Source: Apricaphanius iberus (lineage: Eukaryota > Chordata > Actinopteri > Cyprinodontiformes > Aphaniidae). Taken from it: a stretch of DNA of 64,000 nucleotides. The notes beneath the pieces are model-generated. The model did no database searches and was not told where the DNA came from. It saw only the letters and a program-made list of their open reading frames with translations. Below, piece after piece: positions 11,886 to 25,237 of this stretch (the first letter of the stretch is position 1; each line of letters begins with the position of its first letter). A program made the position numbers and the translations under genes. The stretch lies in contig JAPXFQ010001340.1 in the NCBI GenBank assembly GCA_028564705.1, forward strand, positions 496,001 to 560,000, read 5' to 3'.

Positions 11886-12494
11886 TAGAAGACCTTTTCT
11901 AGAACAGTCTCGAAAGCCACAGAACAGTGACGTTTGACAATCTTGTATTGTATACTTTATGTGCCGAGATAAATCGGAGAGCCCGATAAGGGATGTTCAT
12001 GACATGACATCAAACCTCGAACGCAAATATAAGAAAACATTAAATAAATAAATGTTTAAAATAATAACAGAATCGAGCCTTACAATTAAACCCGTCCCGT
12101 TAATTCGTGAAACACTCCACATATCTGGATGCTGCTCGTTAAACCATACAGAAGATAGAAGTTTAAGTAAATGCTGCTCCCTCCTAAAATAATTTTTCAG
12201 TGGAAAAAAACTAAGTTGAATAAAATGTTTGTTTTCATTTAAAAGTATTTTCACTACGTGTTCGCCTTTTTCTGACCATAAACCTGATTTTTGGAGGGAA
12301 GTGTCGGAGTTACATTGAATGCAACATGCTAGGCTATGAACCCGGAAAAGTGGAAATGAATGAAGTCAGGTGAGCTGCTCCTTTACTGTTTCAGGTGAAA
12401 CGCCAGCAGACACCTGGGCTGTTCTATCTCCAAATGTTATAGCAGGCCTATATCGTGAAGACAGAGGGAAATAACTTAATTTTATCGCCCCGTG

Positions 12495-15400
12495 ATGAAT
12501 TTCCGCATTTTCTTTTTGCTCGGGGCGATCTCCAAAGGTAAGAAGTTATAGATCTGTTTTCAGTTCATTTCTGCGGCGTTTTTACCTTCACGCACACATG
12601 ACTGCACAACATAAAATGAGACGCGAAAGACATTTGTAAAAAAAAAAAAAAACACAGCAAAAAACAAAACAAAACATGTCAGTTAATGAAAGTAAGTGGA
12701 AAAAAACATAACAGTTATAATCTAAACGATCCCTTTTATCAGGGTAAATCAAATGCAGTGTTGGAAGAAAAAACAAGCAAGCACTTTACCATCATGAGAA
12801 GCGATAATGACATGAAATGGGTGCTTAGTCGTCATAAAAATGCAGATTATTATTGGTTATTGACATATCAGGCGTGTAAGACATGTTTGATTTGTTTTTT
12901 ATTCTGTAATGTCACGTTTTTTTAAAATTAGAGATCAGATTCATTCGGTGATGTTGGTAAACGTGCCCTAATATCGTTGTCAATACTGTAGTTTACTATC
13001 ATTAGTTGTTCTTTTTATCTTTTAAACAACAATGTGACATCAGACTGTACAGCAGCTTGTGTTGATAGTTAAGATCATGTAATGCTAAAGCCTCTGAGAG
13101 GGTTTGAACAAACAAAATGAATTTGGAATGAAACCACCAAGACTCAGTTTAGTGGTTTCTTCTTGTTTCCCCCAGCAACAAGCGACTTCCCTTTGGGCAC
13201 AACACTTAACCACAAGTTGTTCACTAATCAGTGTATGCATGTATTTATGCTGCTGTATTTCAACCTCTGTGTGTGAAGAAAAGCCTCCGCTCTCTCGCCG
13301 CCCCTCCCCTCCCCTCCCTAGGGAGGGGAAAATCATGTTGTAATTCCTACACCGTTCGCCTGATTTGGATGTAAATACCCTCAAATAAAAGCTGACAGTC
13401 TGCACTTAAAGCACATCTTGTTCGTTTCATTTGATATCCACTGTGGTGGTGTATAGAGCTAAAAAAATGTTAGCATTGTGTCGATGTCCCATTATTTATG
13501 GACCTGACTGTATATTCAGTTTGTTGTTAAATATTTTTCTGGCTTGTCTTAAAAATAGTAGAGCGAGGCAGTTGGGTTGGGTTTTATTATAATTTATGTG
13601 GCTTTCAGCCAAATGAAACTCAATCTTTTTCCACTAGCTCCCGTTTGACAGCATTTCTTACATGCCTATCTTTTGTCTTTGTTTCATATTAAAAAGTTCC
13701 TAGCCGGCGCTTTTCTTTATGAAAGTCAAGTAGTCAGAGCAGATTCTCATTGAAGTGTGCCAGACTGCTTAATCAAAAGAGAAAAGTGGAAGTATAAGTA
13801 AAAGGCCAAGAACCAAGCAGGAGGTCATGTGCTTTCTTAAGCATAAACACTAAACTACAGTAAAGTTTGGTCAACTCCAAACTGGAACACATCCTTGTCA
13901 TCACCCTAATATTTAGCTCGCTGCACAGATTTCCTACTAAACTTAAGTCAAGACTGTGCTTGGGCCACCTGAAAACATTTATTATATGCCCGCTAATCAA
14001 AAGCAATAAGTTAGTAAAATCCCCCCCAAAATCTTAAAACCTGAATCTACCACAGGCGAGAATCCTTTTATGCTTGATCATAATTGTGCAAAAAGGTAAA
14101 AAGATATACCAAACCGCCTAGAATCCAAACAGTTGAAGGTCAAACAAACAAATTTACTATTAAATCAATGTGGCCTGCATTATTTGATCTGTCCTGGCAC
14201 ATATGGGCAACCATCTTCTCTATACGGCATGCCTTAAATGCCAAAGGGACATACTGAAGAAAATAATCAAATTTGTCAACTGATCAGCATTAAACTTTCA
14301 AGGAAATTGTGTTTTAGCTTATAGTTTTACTGATGCAATCAACAAAAAAGAGTTTTTAAAATGTCCTATTACTATCTTGGTTGTGTCTGAGTTGAGACGG
14401 CTATGATGCTATCTGGCAAAAGAATTTGACAAGCAGGTAGAATTTTAAAAAGTCAAACCAGACAAGCTAACAGTTAACATAATTAGTATTAGCTGCTTGT
14501 ATCTAATGCAGATATAAGCAGAGGACTCTGTCATAGTTAGGAATTATAGAATATACCTTAGTTAGCTCCAAATTACTAATTACATGTAGACTGATACCTG
14601 ATATTGATGTCTGAAATATCCCATCATTATGTTAAGTTTTTTATAAGTGCAATCACAAGTACTGTTTATGTTTAATTTTAAAATGATGATTAAAGATCTT
14701 GTCATTGCAGTACAAATGAAATATGTTGTTTTTTTTCGCATTATTTTTCCTAACCATGACGGATCTTTATGCTTGTATTTTCCAGGAGCTTTTTCTGCTC
14801 ATTCTCAGCCTAAACAGGTCGATGCCGTTGCTGGAGAGAAGACCATCCTGCCCTGCACTTTCAAAACCCCGACTGATAAAGATATCCCGACCGTGGAGTG
14901 GTCCAAAGAGGTGGAAGATCAAAAACCAGCTATCGTCTTCTTGTACCGTGATGGCTGCGAGACCTTCGAGATGAAGGATCCCGACTTCGAGTACCGGACG
15001 CACCTCTTCATGAGAGAGCTGCAAAATGGGAACTACTCGTTGAGGATCTCTGATGTGAGGCTGTCTGATGCTGGGATGTATCAGTGCATGATAATCCAAA
15101 AGAACGGAACCAAAAAACACACTAGAGTGCATTTGGTTGTCGGTATGTTTCTTTGTTATTACATTACCATCACTCGGATATTTTTGCAATATGCAAAACA
15201 TTTTTTATCATGAACTTTGGACAGTAACTCTGCTCAGAAAAAAAAAAAATGACAGAACTGATAAGTAATTATCAGAAAAAATATTATGGATATTCATATT
15301 AATAATATAATTATCATTAAACAACTTAAAGCATCAGAAACATAAAAGAAAAAATGGAAATAATCCAATATATATTTAAAAAAATAGCTTTTTGAACTAG

Positions 15401-18400
15401 TCAAATAGTCATTCAAAATGCTCAAAAGAATGCATTGTGGGAGCCAGTTAATCAGTAACGACAATCCACAGTTTTTGGATTTTCAAGAATATTATAATGG
15501 TGATATATTTTCAAGGTTAGAGAAGAAATAAGTCGGTCAACATGTCCGACAAGTGAAAGATTTTTTCATCTGAGAATATTAAAATATGTGGTTAATGTCC
15601 AACCTGTTTTAGGAAACACTGATAGAACACATCTTCAACTCAAACTTACAAATGGTTACAAAAGTCTTTTTAGACAAGAAAGAGGATTTTGATATGATCT
15701 AGAATTTAGTTAGAAGGCCATAAAGAGAGATAAGAAGTGGTGGAAGAAGTGAGTGGAAGAGTGTCCTGATGAGTTGGATTGAAGCTTGAACTATGAATGG
15801 CAAAAAGGTTTGTTTAGAGCATTAAAGAGCATTGAAATAGCCTTAGCATTATGAAATTAGACCAGTTTATTGGTAAAAATGTATGCTGTTGATTGCAGTT
15901 GATGACCAGGGGCCATATTCACAAAGACTCTTATCTTACCGCTAGGTGTTACTCCTAACTCGCGCTAAAAGGTCTTGCGTTGGAGTTGTCGTCTAAAACC
16001 TATTCACAAACGCACTAAGAGCTACTTTTACGTAGTAAGCTAAGAGTGACGTCCCGTTGCTATGGAAAACGTCATTTCGTATGCATGAGTAAGTAAACGG
16101 ACAGCAGTGTGATTGGTTGTTGAATGACATGTGTCAAACCAGGCAATGGAAAACTTCAGTGTCGATAAAAGCGTAATTATGAACAGCGCAAATAGCAGAA
16201 ATCATGCATGATGACATCTTAATACAACTTACACACAATAGCCTACTTACAGAGAGGGTGAAGTTTAAAAACGTGAAATGCATCATATTATGCGACAGAC
16301 TGGCCTCCTATCCAGGGTGTACCCTGCCTAACGCCTGCTGATAGCTGGGATAAGCTCCAATCACCCCAAACCCCCTCCCCCTCCACGCGACCCTGAATGG
16401 GATGAAAGCGGTATAGATAATGGATGGATGGATGCATCATATTAAGGGAGTGATTGCAAGTAGGCTGTAAACAATTAGGCTATCAAATGAGTATCATCAG
16501 CCACATCTTACATAGACCCCCCCACTACTGTGAAAAGCACCTCTTGAACTGAAAATGAGTGGCGAGAAAAGAACAAGGAAACGTAACTGGTCACAGGACC
16601 AATTATTACTACTAGCACAGTTGGTACTGGAGAGGACGGTCCTCAAAGGGCGGTTCGGAGCCGGGATTAAGACTGTGAGAAGAGATGGTATTCTCTACAG
16701 TCCCAGTGTCGGCTTGAGATCGCCGCTTATAAAAAGGATGCTGCTGCAACAGGTAGGCAATGTCCGTCATATAGGCATCCCTACATATGTTGCATAAATT
16801 GGAAGACGTGCATGTTTTCTTATTTGTGCAGGGGGAACAATATATAAAGGACACGATTTAGTCTGTATCGTTTGGTCAATTCAGAATCATCCAGAGTGTC
16901 CAACAGCCATTTTGGGAGTCTTTGTGAATAGGTCTTAGGGAGTTAGGAGTCCTATTGACTTCTTTTAAGTACTCCCAGACTTAGGAGCTACTTTTAGGCC
17001 TAAAAGTGGTTGTGAATTACTTTTATCTCAAGAAACTACGAGTCATCAATTTAGGAGTGACACGCCCACATTTTTTAGTAGTTACTCCTAAATTCGCCAG
17101 TTAGGACCTACTTTTAGCCCTAAGATTCTTTGTGAATACGGCCCCTGGATTTTAGTAGATGTTTTGATTAAAAAAAAAAAAAGGTAGAAAGCTTTGGCGA
17201 ATTCATTATAATTTTGTTTTCATTAATTAACCCACATTTTACTTTGAATTAAATTACGTGACGCTAAAAATTATTTTACACAGCCAACATTTGAAGAACC
17301 ACCAGACTTTTTTTTTATAAACAGAAAAGGGTACAACCTGCTAATTGTAATGTATGCCTTTAAAGATAGAATGTATTGGGGAAAAGTTTGGGGTGCAAAT
17401 ATCGAACCCTGAGGCACTCCTATAAGTGGAATTCAACGGAATTTCATCGGTTTTTCCTTTTGAAGAAGTTCAGAAGTTACAGTAACTTAACCATACATGC
17501 ATCTAACTATGATGTGAAGAAAGAAGAATGTAGAACTTTCAATTTACTACTTTTGTTTGATTAATTTTGGCACCCTCTATACTCCTTAAATATCACTGAC
17601 AAACCTGCCAACCTATACGCATTTTGCATACCAATTATGCAACTTGACATATACATACGCTGGTACGACTTGCCCCTTAAAAGTACGCAAAAAGCTGTGG
17701 ACATGTGAGTAATGCATAAATCAGCCCCGGTGATGTATGCATGTGAGCTGTAAACCATTATTACATTCTTAAAAAAAACAAAAAACTATTTGATAAAGTT
17801 TTAATAAGTTTGAATTACATTTTTCAGTGCAGGTAACTCCTGCAAAAGTGTGGCTATTAGCTTGTTTAAGCACACATATAATCAAAGACAGTGGAACTTT
17901 TTAGTTTTACTGTTCAATATTTAAATGTCCAGTGCATACCTTTTAGAGAAAGTTTAAATTGTAAACAAACAAAAAAAGTCCAAATAAGAACTGCGGATAA
18001 GTGTGTGTGTGTTTTGCAGACTTTTGATGACATATGGAGGGCCAAAAACATTTAAAGATTGTGACCGGTACACCACAAAATGTCTATATTTCCTTTATTT
18101 AAAGACTTTGTATTACAAAATTACAGGTTCTACTGTTTTTTAGAACCAATTTCAGGCCAGTGAATGGGAAAATTACTGCACGCAAAGTAATAGAGTTGCA
18201 AAAGTCTGCGGAAAAAAAAAGGTAGAGAACACAAGTGGTACTCAAAGTATTTTAACAAGGTAGGCAGGTCTGCACTGGTTCAAAATGTTTACCTTGAACG
18301 TATTTCTCGAGTGGAGAGAGATTCAGACCTGAGAAAATTTTGTTTTTTTTAAACCAAACTTCAGGTGCCACTGGTTTTGGCATCCCTATTAAACCTTCAG

Positions 18401-21400
18401 TATAGCTGTTACTAAGGCCTTCTTTTAAATTTTGACCTACATTTGTAAGTTGATGGTGTAGGTACCTACAATAGTATGGAAACTTTTGATCACACAGCCT
18501 GTTCTTTTCCTGGGGTGTAAATATGAAGAAATACAGAGACGATTTCTCTGAAGCAATCTTCAAAATGGGAAGGCAAGAGAACATAACATTCACGATAGAT
18601 GTGTTGAGGAATAGAAAAGCAAAACATACAGGCAGCTAAAAGAAAATGCCTACTTAACTGAAGTAAAAAGTTCAAAATTTAACATGAATGTCATAATTAT
18701 TTGAGGTACTCAAATTTGTTTTTGTTTTTTAGAGAAGAATGATTATTCACACATTATCAATGCAGTTATTAAAGAAATGTTTGCATATGTTTGGACTTAA
18801 GAGCTCAGATATATACACACCCCTCTACTATGAAAGCCTTCTGTATGGCTAAATGTCAGCAAGTTACAGAAGAATGATTTATTTCCTGTCTCCACAGCGT
18901 CGTCGTCTGATCCGAAGCTTGCAGTGGTTTCTGAGGACACCAAAGGAGTGACGGTTGAGTGTGAAGCCCTCTGCTGGCAGCCAGCGCCGCTTATGACACT
19001 CCTGGATAACGAAGGAAACAGACTCACTGACACAGAGCCGGAACCAGAACGAGACCCTAGGGGATGTTACAACACAAAACAAAATGTCACTCTGCACAAT
19101 CCAATAAAATGGTAAGTTAGGTTTACAATCTCTTTATGATACTCCTTACTTGTGGGGCTCAAACACTCCGACTAATCAGGTGCAGTAAATTCAGGTTTTT
19201 GGGAATTTGATTAAAAGGTAACAGCTCAAAGATTATTGTTTCAGATCAACCACTAGAGGGAGCCACAGCTCCTCTAGTAGATGCCTCCCTGGCGTCTGGA
19301 AAAGAAGCTTATGACATTATTTGCGTTATTTTACATCTATTCACTTTTAAACCAATATAGTTTAACTTTAACAATTTAAATAAATGTCTCCAAGATCTAA
19401 TTAGGTGACTTCAAATAGATTGCCAAAGTTTTTGCTCAAACTGTAAAAATCAACATTTAATTCAATTCAATTCAGTTTATTTATATAGCGCCATTTCACA
19501 ACAGATGTCATCTCAAGGCACTTTACAAAAAGAGTTATTACAATAAAATGTTAAGTGTAGAAATTACAGAACCACAGAAGATTGCGTCGTGGAATTCTCA
19601 GCAATCCCTCATACTGAGCAAGCATGCAGCGACAGTGGGAAGGAAAAACTCCCTTTTAACAGGAAGAAACCTCCGGCAGAACCAGGCTCAGCACAAGCGG
19701 TTATCTGCCGCGACCGTCTGTGGCTTGGAGAATACATAACAGAGACACAGAAAGAGCAATAGAACTGATGCACAAGTTTGTTGCAGGACGTGGAGAATTT
19801 TCCGTCACTGCAATGCCATCTTAGTCAGGGTCGTCAAGCAGGGCTAATCCGGAGCACCTACTATAATAGAAAACAGGTTAGTGCTTGAATTGACAGCACA
19901 TCATGCAGTTGGGGAGAAGTAGGAGAGAAAGTAGGAACAGACCCTAATAATGTCCTCCAACAGCCTAGCCTAAAGCAGCATAGCTACTAACATTAACCTG
20001 TCTCCTAGCTACTAGGAGACCTGGCTACCAACACTCTGTCTGAGTCCTCCTGACCCGTGGACGGTGTAGGGCCGGTAACGGCCCCCGTCATGCCGGGGTC
20101 TTCTCGGAGTCGGGTTGTTTGAGAATGCAGCCCAAAGTGGGTGGTAAACTCCATCTAAGGCTAAATACCGGCACGAGACCGATAGTCGACAACTATCTTA
20201 AGGAAAAATAGACAGAACTGAGAGGACAGAGTTGAAGAGGGCGAGAAACGTTTAAGAGATAAACGGGTGGGGTCCGCACAGTCTGCCCGGGGGATTCAAC
20301 CCGGCAGGTAATGGGCGGCCGCACTGTGCGGGAGGATCCCCTTGAGGGATCTCTCTCCGGCGCTGGCTGGCCCCTGTGGGGCACATTTCTTCCGCGGCGG
20401 TAAGCCGCGACCGGCTCCGGATCTTTACCTGGCTTACATTAATCTACCATTTACCAGATTGAAGGTGCTCATTTTCTAACATATGACATGATTCACCACA
20501 GGGTTGTGTGCAGAGTCAACCAGGGAGAAAGAAATCAAATCAGGAAGGCAGAAATACTTCTTCCAGGTACACACCTCTGGTAGTTTCACAAAATTTTCAG
20601 AAACCTTTTTTTCCATCTCAGTTTATCAGTCATTTCCTCTACATGATGCAGAATTATGCTAACATAATAAAGCTTGTGCTTAAAATGTGCTTAGAATAAT
20701 TATATTTTATTTAATTGTATTTTTTATTCAAATCAACCAAGCATTTCATAGTTGGCTAGGCTAATTAAAACAGTTTTATGCTTTTCATAATTAAATGTCA
20801 GATTTGGCTTTCTGACACAGTGGTGAAGAAGATAATAAATAACCATGTACTGATAACTATAACCCTAAGCCAGTGAACTACTTCACTCACAAAAAAAAGA
20901 AGAAATTAAATTCTGTAACAAATCATTCTTGAATGTATTAAGGGCAGATCTCTCTGTTTTCTTTCTTTTTTTTAGGTATCTGGGAGAAATCCTACTCTAC
21001 AGCCATTTCTATCTCAGTGTTTTTAACAGCTGTAGCCTGCTTCACAGTGTTTGTCTTGCATCAGTTCTGGAGAAAGAAGAGTTCCAAAGCTGGTAAATTG
21101 TCATTTTAATTAGCATAAAAAATAAACTACTGTATTTTTCGGACTTTAAGGCGCACTTAAAAGTACTTTAATTTTCTAAAAAAAACGACAGTGTGCCTTA
21201 TAATCATGAACGGCTTATATATGGATTAATTCTGGTTATACTTACTGACCTAGACGTGATATTGTGTGGTATATGGCGCTCAATGCACTCTGTCAAAATG
21301 TTTTAGTACAACTTTGGTAAACTACAACTACTACTTGTGGCTACCATAGTCAGGAGCGTTGCGGAGTATTTCATATGCAAGGCGCCTTGACGTTGAGAAA

Positions 21401-22798
21401 CACATGGTGCTTCTCAGGGCCCCAAAATCGCACCTGTGATCTGCGTCTGCATGTGCGCCCATCTTACCAATGCTGTCAAAAAACAAGTGAAGCAAAGTAG
21501 TTGGAGCTTGCCATCATTCCGGTTGGATTAACAAAAGAACTCCAGCTGCTAGATATTGGTGCGTTCAAAGTTAATCTGCGAGCTGAGTGAGAGCAGAAGA
21601 TAACAGAAGGGGAACAGACATGCACCAAAAAAAGGGACGTTGGTCAATAATGGCATGATGTTTGCACTTAAATTTCTTAAGTTTCCCCCAGCAATCTTTT
21701 TTATTTGAGGGGAAGCCATCGCACACCGCTCTCTGTGACATCATTTCAAACATACACCAACAGCCAATCAGTGACTACTAGTATAGTTAGGAGTGAAAGT
21801 GGTGTCACTTTACTGGGCCAATCAGTCCATAGGTGAGCGTGTTGGTTAGACTCGGCATGGTAGTGGAAACAAGCTAAATAAGGGCTGACCCCACCCAGTC
21901 CGTGCGGCGCTGACCCTAGTGGAAAAGGGGGATTCAAGGATCTGAGTGTTCTAGGGTGTGGGTATAATGACTACAGATCTTCAGTACACTATGGTGTGAA
22001 GCCATCCAATAATTCATAAATTAGTGAAAAGACTTTAAAGTCTATTCTCTGAGCTACAGTGAGCCAGTGTAAGGACTTTAGAACTGGAATTATGTAATCT
22101 AACCCTCCTGGTTCTTGTTGCCTAGAAATATTGTAGTGTAGAGCAGAGTATCGTTTGCATAGCTATGGTAGCTAATCTTCTTGGTTGGTATAATCTGAGC
22201 TAGCAGGAGAATGCAGCTCCAAACAGCTGGCTTTTTAGTCATAATTTAAAGGAACTTTGGGCTTTTTCTGCGTATTGAAGGAGACTGATTGACGCAGCAC
22301 CAGAATGCGTCAATGCAAGGACTCTGTGATTGCATGATGTATAATAGATGGGGGGGCCCAGGACGGAGCGCTAGGAAAATCCACATGTGATTTTAAAAAA
22401 AAAAACTTTTTCAATAAGAGGATTCCTATTGACTCAAAGAATACCCTGTTCTTTTGGTAAAACTTAAACCAGTTGAGTACTGTACCAGAGAGTCTGAGTA
22501 ATATTATCAAGGGGAACTGCTTCCTTTAGTGTGGCCTATGGATGCTTGTTTTCTTATTTTTTCCTATGTTACCATTTTCCCTGTAATTACTGCCCTTTCA
22601 GATGTATACAATCCATGAAACACTGACCATCTTGATATTATTCACACAGATGAAGAAAAGCCACCAAAGATGACAACTGAATCGGACAAACCCAAGAAGA
22701 GTGACTCCTGTGAAAGCCCGTTATTAAATGATGTGTTTGTTGCTGAAAACAAACAAAACACAAAAACTGAGAAACAAAACAGCCCTGACATAGTTTAA
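12495..22798 (+). CDS. Butyrophilin/B7-like IgSF receptor, gene 2 (complete)
   Basis: Predicted 314-residue type I surface receptor from six exons: 12495-12537, 14786-15142, 18898-19111, 20502-20566, 20976-21092 and 22650-22798. The sum is 945 nt and the frame is unbroken. Residues 1-15 are a signal peptide (MNFRIFFLLGAISKG). Residues 16-133 form a V-set domain (ILPCTF, TVEWSKE, DAGMYQC) with an extra Cys in DGCETFEM. Residues 134-226 form a C-type domain split over two exons (VECEALCW, GCYNTKQ, VVCRVNQ). A membrane helix lies at about 235-255 before WRKKSSK, and a 49-residue Lys-rich tail ends in SPDIV. The tail has no B30.2 domain, ITIM or coiled coil, unlike genes 1 and 3. Ligand unknown; the family commonly modulates T cells or recognises ligands. 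All splice sites have GT-AG ends. Confidence 0.85.
14786..15142 (+). CDS. Gene 2 V-set Ig exon
   Basis: A 119-codon phase 1-1 exon between acceptor ttccag (AG 14784-14785) and donor gtatgt at 15143. It has B-strand Cys (LPCTF), C-strand Trp (VEWSK) and DAGMYQC, with possible N-glycosylation at NYS and NGT. The C'-strand motif FLYRDGCETFEMKDP is nearly the same in gene 3. Confidence 0.9.
16293..16434 (+). repeat. Retroposon tail ending in (ggat)n
   Basis: The stretch from gacagactggcctcctatcc through agctgggataagctccaatc to a ggatggatgg tail is a common fish LINE/SINE 3' end. It is nested inside the Harbinger-like element. Confidence 0.6.
16555..16797 (+). pseudogene. SANT/Myb-like DNA-binding protein fragment of a Harbinger element
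   Basis: An 80-codon frame starts MSGEKRTRKRNWSQDQLLLL and continues AQLVLERTVLKGRFGAG. This resembles the Myb-like accessory protein encoded by Harbinger transposons next to their nuclease. After about residue 40 the match is lost, as if frameshifted. It lies inside the inverted repeats of the 15906-17148 element. Confidence 0.55.
19459..20440. repeat. Dispersed retroposon-like repeat in gene 2 intron
   Basis: It begins with the shared block ttcagtttatttatatagcg (copy A at 2079) and runs through gggaaggaaaaactcccttt and aggaagaaacctccggcaga, phrases found in many fish dispersed repeats. The GC-rich 3' part at about 20040-20430 stands out from the AT-rich surroundings and has no recognisable protein. 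It lies just before the 65-nt exon of gene 2. Confidence 0.55.
21130..21380. repeat. Dispersed repeat with 'cggactttaaggcgcactta' motif
   Basis: The start gtatttttcggactttaagg followed by cgcacttaaaagtactttaa, and then gtgtgccttataatcatgaa, is typical of a dispersed element seen in fish and other vertebrate genomes. No coding frame is visible. Boundaries are approximate. It lies in the last intron of gene 2. Confidence 0.45.
21980..22515 (-). mobile_element. L2-like LINE 3' fragment, decayed
   Basis: The segment matches parts of the longer minus-strand L2 copy at 47717-49690: ctattctctgagctac, gagccagtgtaaggacttta, ccacatgtgatt and tactgtaccagagagtc occur in both. It is shortened and has lost its frame. 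It lies in the last intron of gene 2. Confidence 0.7.
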
Positions 22799-25090
22799 TA
22801 GTCTGTAGATCCTCTCTGATCTCATCTCCTCAGGTCAGTCCTCTGAAATTCTGTTGAAGAGGACAAGCCCCTAGAAAACCCAAACATCTCCTAGGAAAGG
22901 ACCAAAGAAAAAACCCACCACACTGAAACTTTAAGACTCAACAACAAGACGCATTTGGCTTCATTAGGGTCCAACTCTTCTGATGGCTGTTACAAAAAAA
23001 GGCATTCCACATTCATCCTGTAGGTGATCCTGTGACCCAACCTGTCAAAATGGGGGTTTATTTTAGCATAAACATTCCAGTTTCTATAACGGCGTCTGAA
23101 AGGTTTAAACAAAACGTACTTTTGTTTCATGACATCTGATGGTTTGTTACATATTTTTTCACAGATTTTTAATATGAGCTATGATATAAAATTTAGCCTA
23201 AAAATAACAAGCTTTGTCTATTTTACAGCATCCTTAAACGTGAATTGACAACTTTATGCAAAGTTACAGTATGTTTCCCCAAAATAGGTGAAGATGTTTT
23301 TGGAAGGCTCAAGATGCAATATGATGCACTAATTACATGAAAGGTAAAATATTTAAAGAAATGCTACATATTAAGTCTTTATTTTAGTTTAAATTGCCTT
23401 TAGAACAGGTTTAAATGCTTTATGAAAAGCAGTCAATCTGATTTCTGTGGCCAGTGTTGGAAAGACATGACTTTTAGCATCTTTCTACTTTATTAAAGAC
23501 AATTTTGTTCCTCCTATACGTTGAGTATTAGACAAATCACACTAGACATTATAATATTGATGTGGGACAGAGATCTAAAGACTCTAAATGAAAAGTTATT
23601 CCCTTTTCATTTAGGAAATGCGATTACAAAAAGGATTTGAAAATGAGAACTGGAAAGAGAAAACGAATTTAGAAAAGGGAATAACTTTTTTAAATGTATG
23701 AAAAGGAAAGATATTTACAATGTCATTTATTAATTGTGTTATTTAATTCTCCATTTTGAAATAGGATTTGAAAAACATTTTCAAATCACAGTATTTAATA
23801 ATCAAATAATAAATACAATTTGCAATTCCTCTTTAGTATTTAAATTTAAAATGTGTAATTACAAAATGTTTTTCAAATTTGTCTTTTTTTTTGTATGGAT
23901 TAATTGTTGAATTTGAAATTATATTTAGCAATCTATATTTTTATTTCACAATTAAGCAGTTATCGTCAAAATGCTGTATTGCTTTTCCAATGATCCCCGT
24001 AGTCCTCCATAGATTTCAACTAAGGTGGGATTTATAAAGCAGGAATTTAGTTAGCTTAAGCTACTCAGGGGTTTAAGAAGCCAAATATTTATTTATGTGA
24101 GCAATTTTTTACAGTTAGCTTAAGTAGAATTTTTGTAAGGATTCTCTGCAAAGTTTTATAAATGAGACCTCTGGTCTATATTAGGCTCTGGAAGTATTTA
24201 TTCAGTGTCAATGTGAAACTAAACTGAGAGATAATGTATTTGTGATGATTAGTTTTGTTTATCCTTCTGCCGCTTTTTAGTCATTGACAGTAGTGTGATT
24301 ATGGGATAAGCTACAGTGTCCATCTCCAATATTTAAAGGCCGATATCCGGCTTTTTTTTAACTCCCTGCACCAATTTACTCAAAGTTCTTCAGAGGCCCT
24401 TTAATGAAAGATCATGCAGTTAATTTATGTAACAGCATGGAGAAAAACTACAAGATGGACATAGAAATTTCAAAAGTTACGTTTTAATGAAAAAAGTCTT
24501 GGAATTTACCAGAAACCACATTTTCTTTATTTTAGGGATTTATTTCCAATTTATGAATTCCTTGTTGCAATTCCTTGTTAAATATTCATAGCCAGATTAC
24601 ATATGAAACTTTAACATTGCACATCAGAGTGTCATTTTAATCTTAGAAAGTATTTAAAAGAATAACCTATGGGGATAGGCACCAGAACACCCCCCCCCCC
24701 CCCCCCTGCATCTGCCCTTAGATACTTCTCATTTTTCTATTTAAAACTAACATTCTATTTATTTTTGTATTATTGGTGTTTTTTAATATTGCTAATGTAT
24801 TAATAATGCATTTCTGTGAATTAATGCTGTTTCTGAATGTTTGTGACCTCATTTGTTATTTGAATGTATATGTCTGTTAAACCAAAGGTGTTTTCGTATG
24901 TATTAATTTCCTCAACCTCAACACTGAATGTAATGTAAATAAACAGGAACAAATTTAATTTAAATAAAACTACTCATTGATTTGGACAGTGTTATTTGAA
25001 CTGCCAAATAAGGTAATGAACTTCCGGGTAACCAATTTCGTGAAGCCGCCATTTTTTTCTCCCCCACAGCGATTTTGTAGTCCAAGGTCT
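22799..25090 (+). other. Gene 2 3' UTR candidate and spacer
   Basis: AT-rich sequence with no frame of note. It contains a small inverted-repeat element at about 24026-24172, a run of 17 C at about 24691-24707, and AATAAA at 24938-24943 and 24963-24968. Those may end the gene 2 transcript and would imply a 3' UTR of about 2.1 kb. Confidence 0.4.
24026..24172. mobile_element. Small MITE-like inverted-repeat element
   Basis: The left end ggtgggatttataaagc with ttagttagcttaagctact faces a right end whose complement reads ggtctcatttataaaac and acttaagctaact. The size (about 150 bp), terminal symmetry and lack of coding capacity fit a miniature inverted-repeat transposable element. Confidence 0.55.
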
Positions 25091-25237
25091 TTCATGTCGA
25101 AATTACAAGAAAGCAAGTCAAAATGTTCAGTTATTGGGTGTATTAACCCACACAAATCCCTACATCGACCCCCAGCATCAGAGCCTCTGAAAAATGCCTG
25201 GTAAAATTTTATTTTTAATGGAAATATACCGACATCC

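Larger units (their letters stand above)
8873..12494. other. Intergenic region between genes 1 and 2
   Basis: AT-rich spacer holding a 34-base palindrome at 9057-9090, a deleted L2-like LINE at about 11040-11885, and a repeat-like stretch near 10560-10610 (gtaactagttacta). No convincing gene was seen; the small frames at 9385-9624 and 10624-10971 lack motifs or splice context. Confidence 0.5.
15906..17148. mobile_element. Harbinger-like DNA transposon remnant
   Basis: Terminal inverted repeats: ccaggggccatattcacaaa at the left end, and its near-complement (tttgtgaatacggcccctgg) ending at 17148. Gene-sense copies of cctaactc/ctcctaa-type motifs are repeated inward on both sides. Inside is a short frame with an SANT/Myb-like start (see 16555). 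The element sits in the gene 2 intron between the V and C-type exons. No DDE transposase frame remains. Confidence 0.7.

Noticed and set aside
24691..24707. Run of C as a structured element
   Set aside because: A homopolymer; likely slippage or assembly-sensitive, no further structure.
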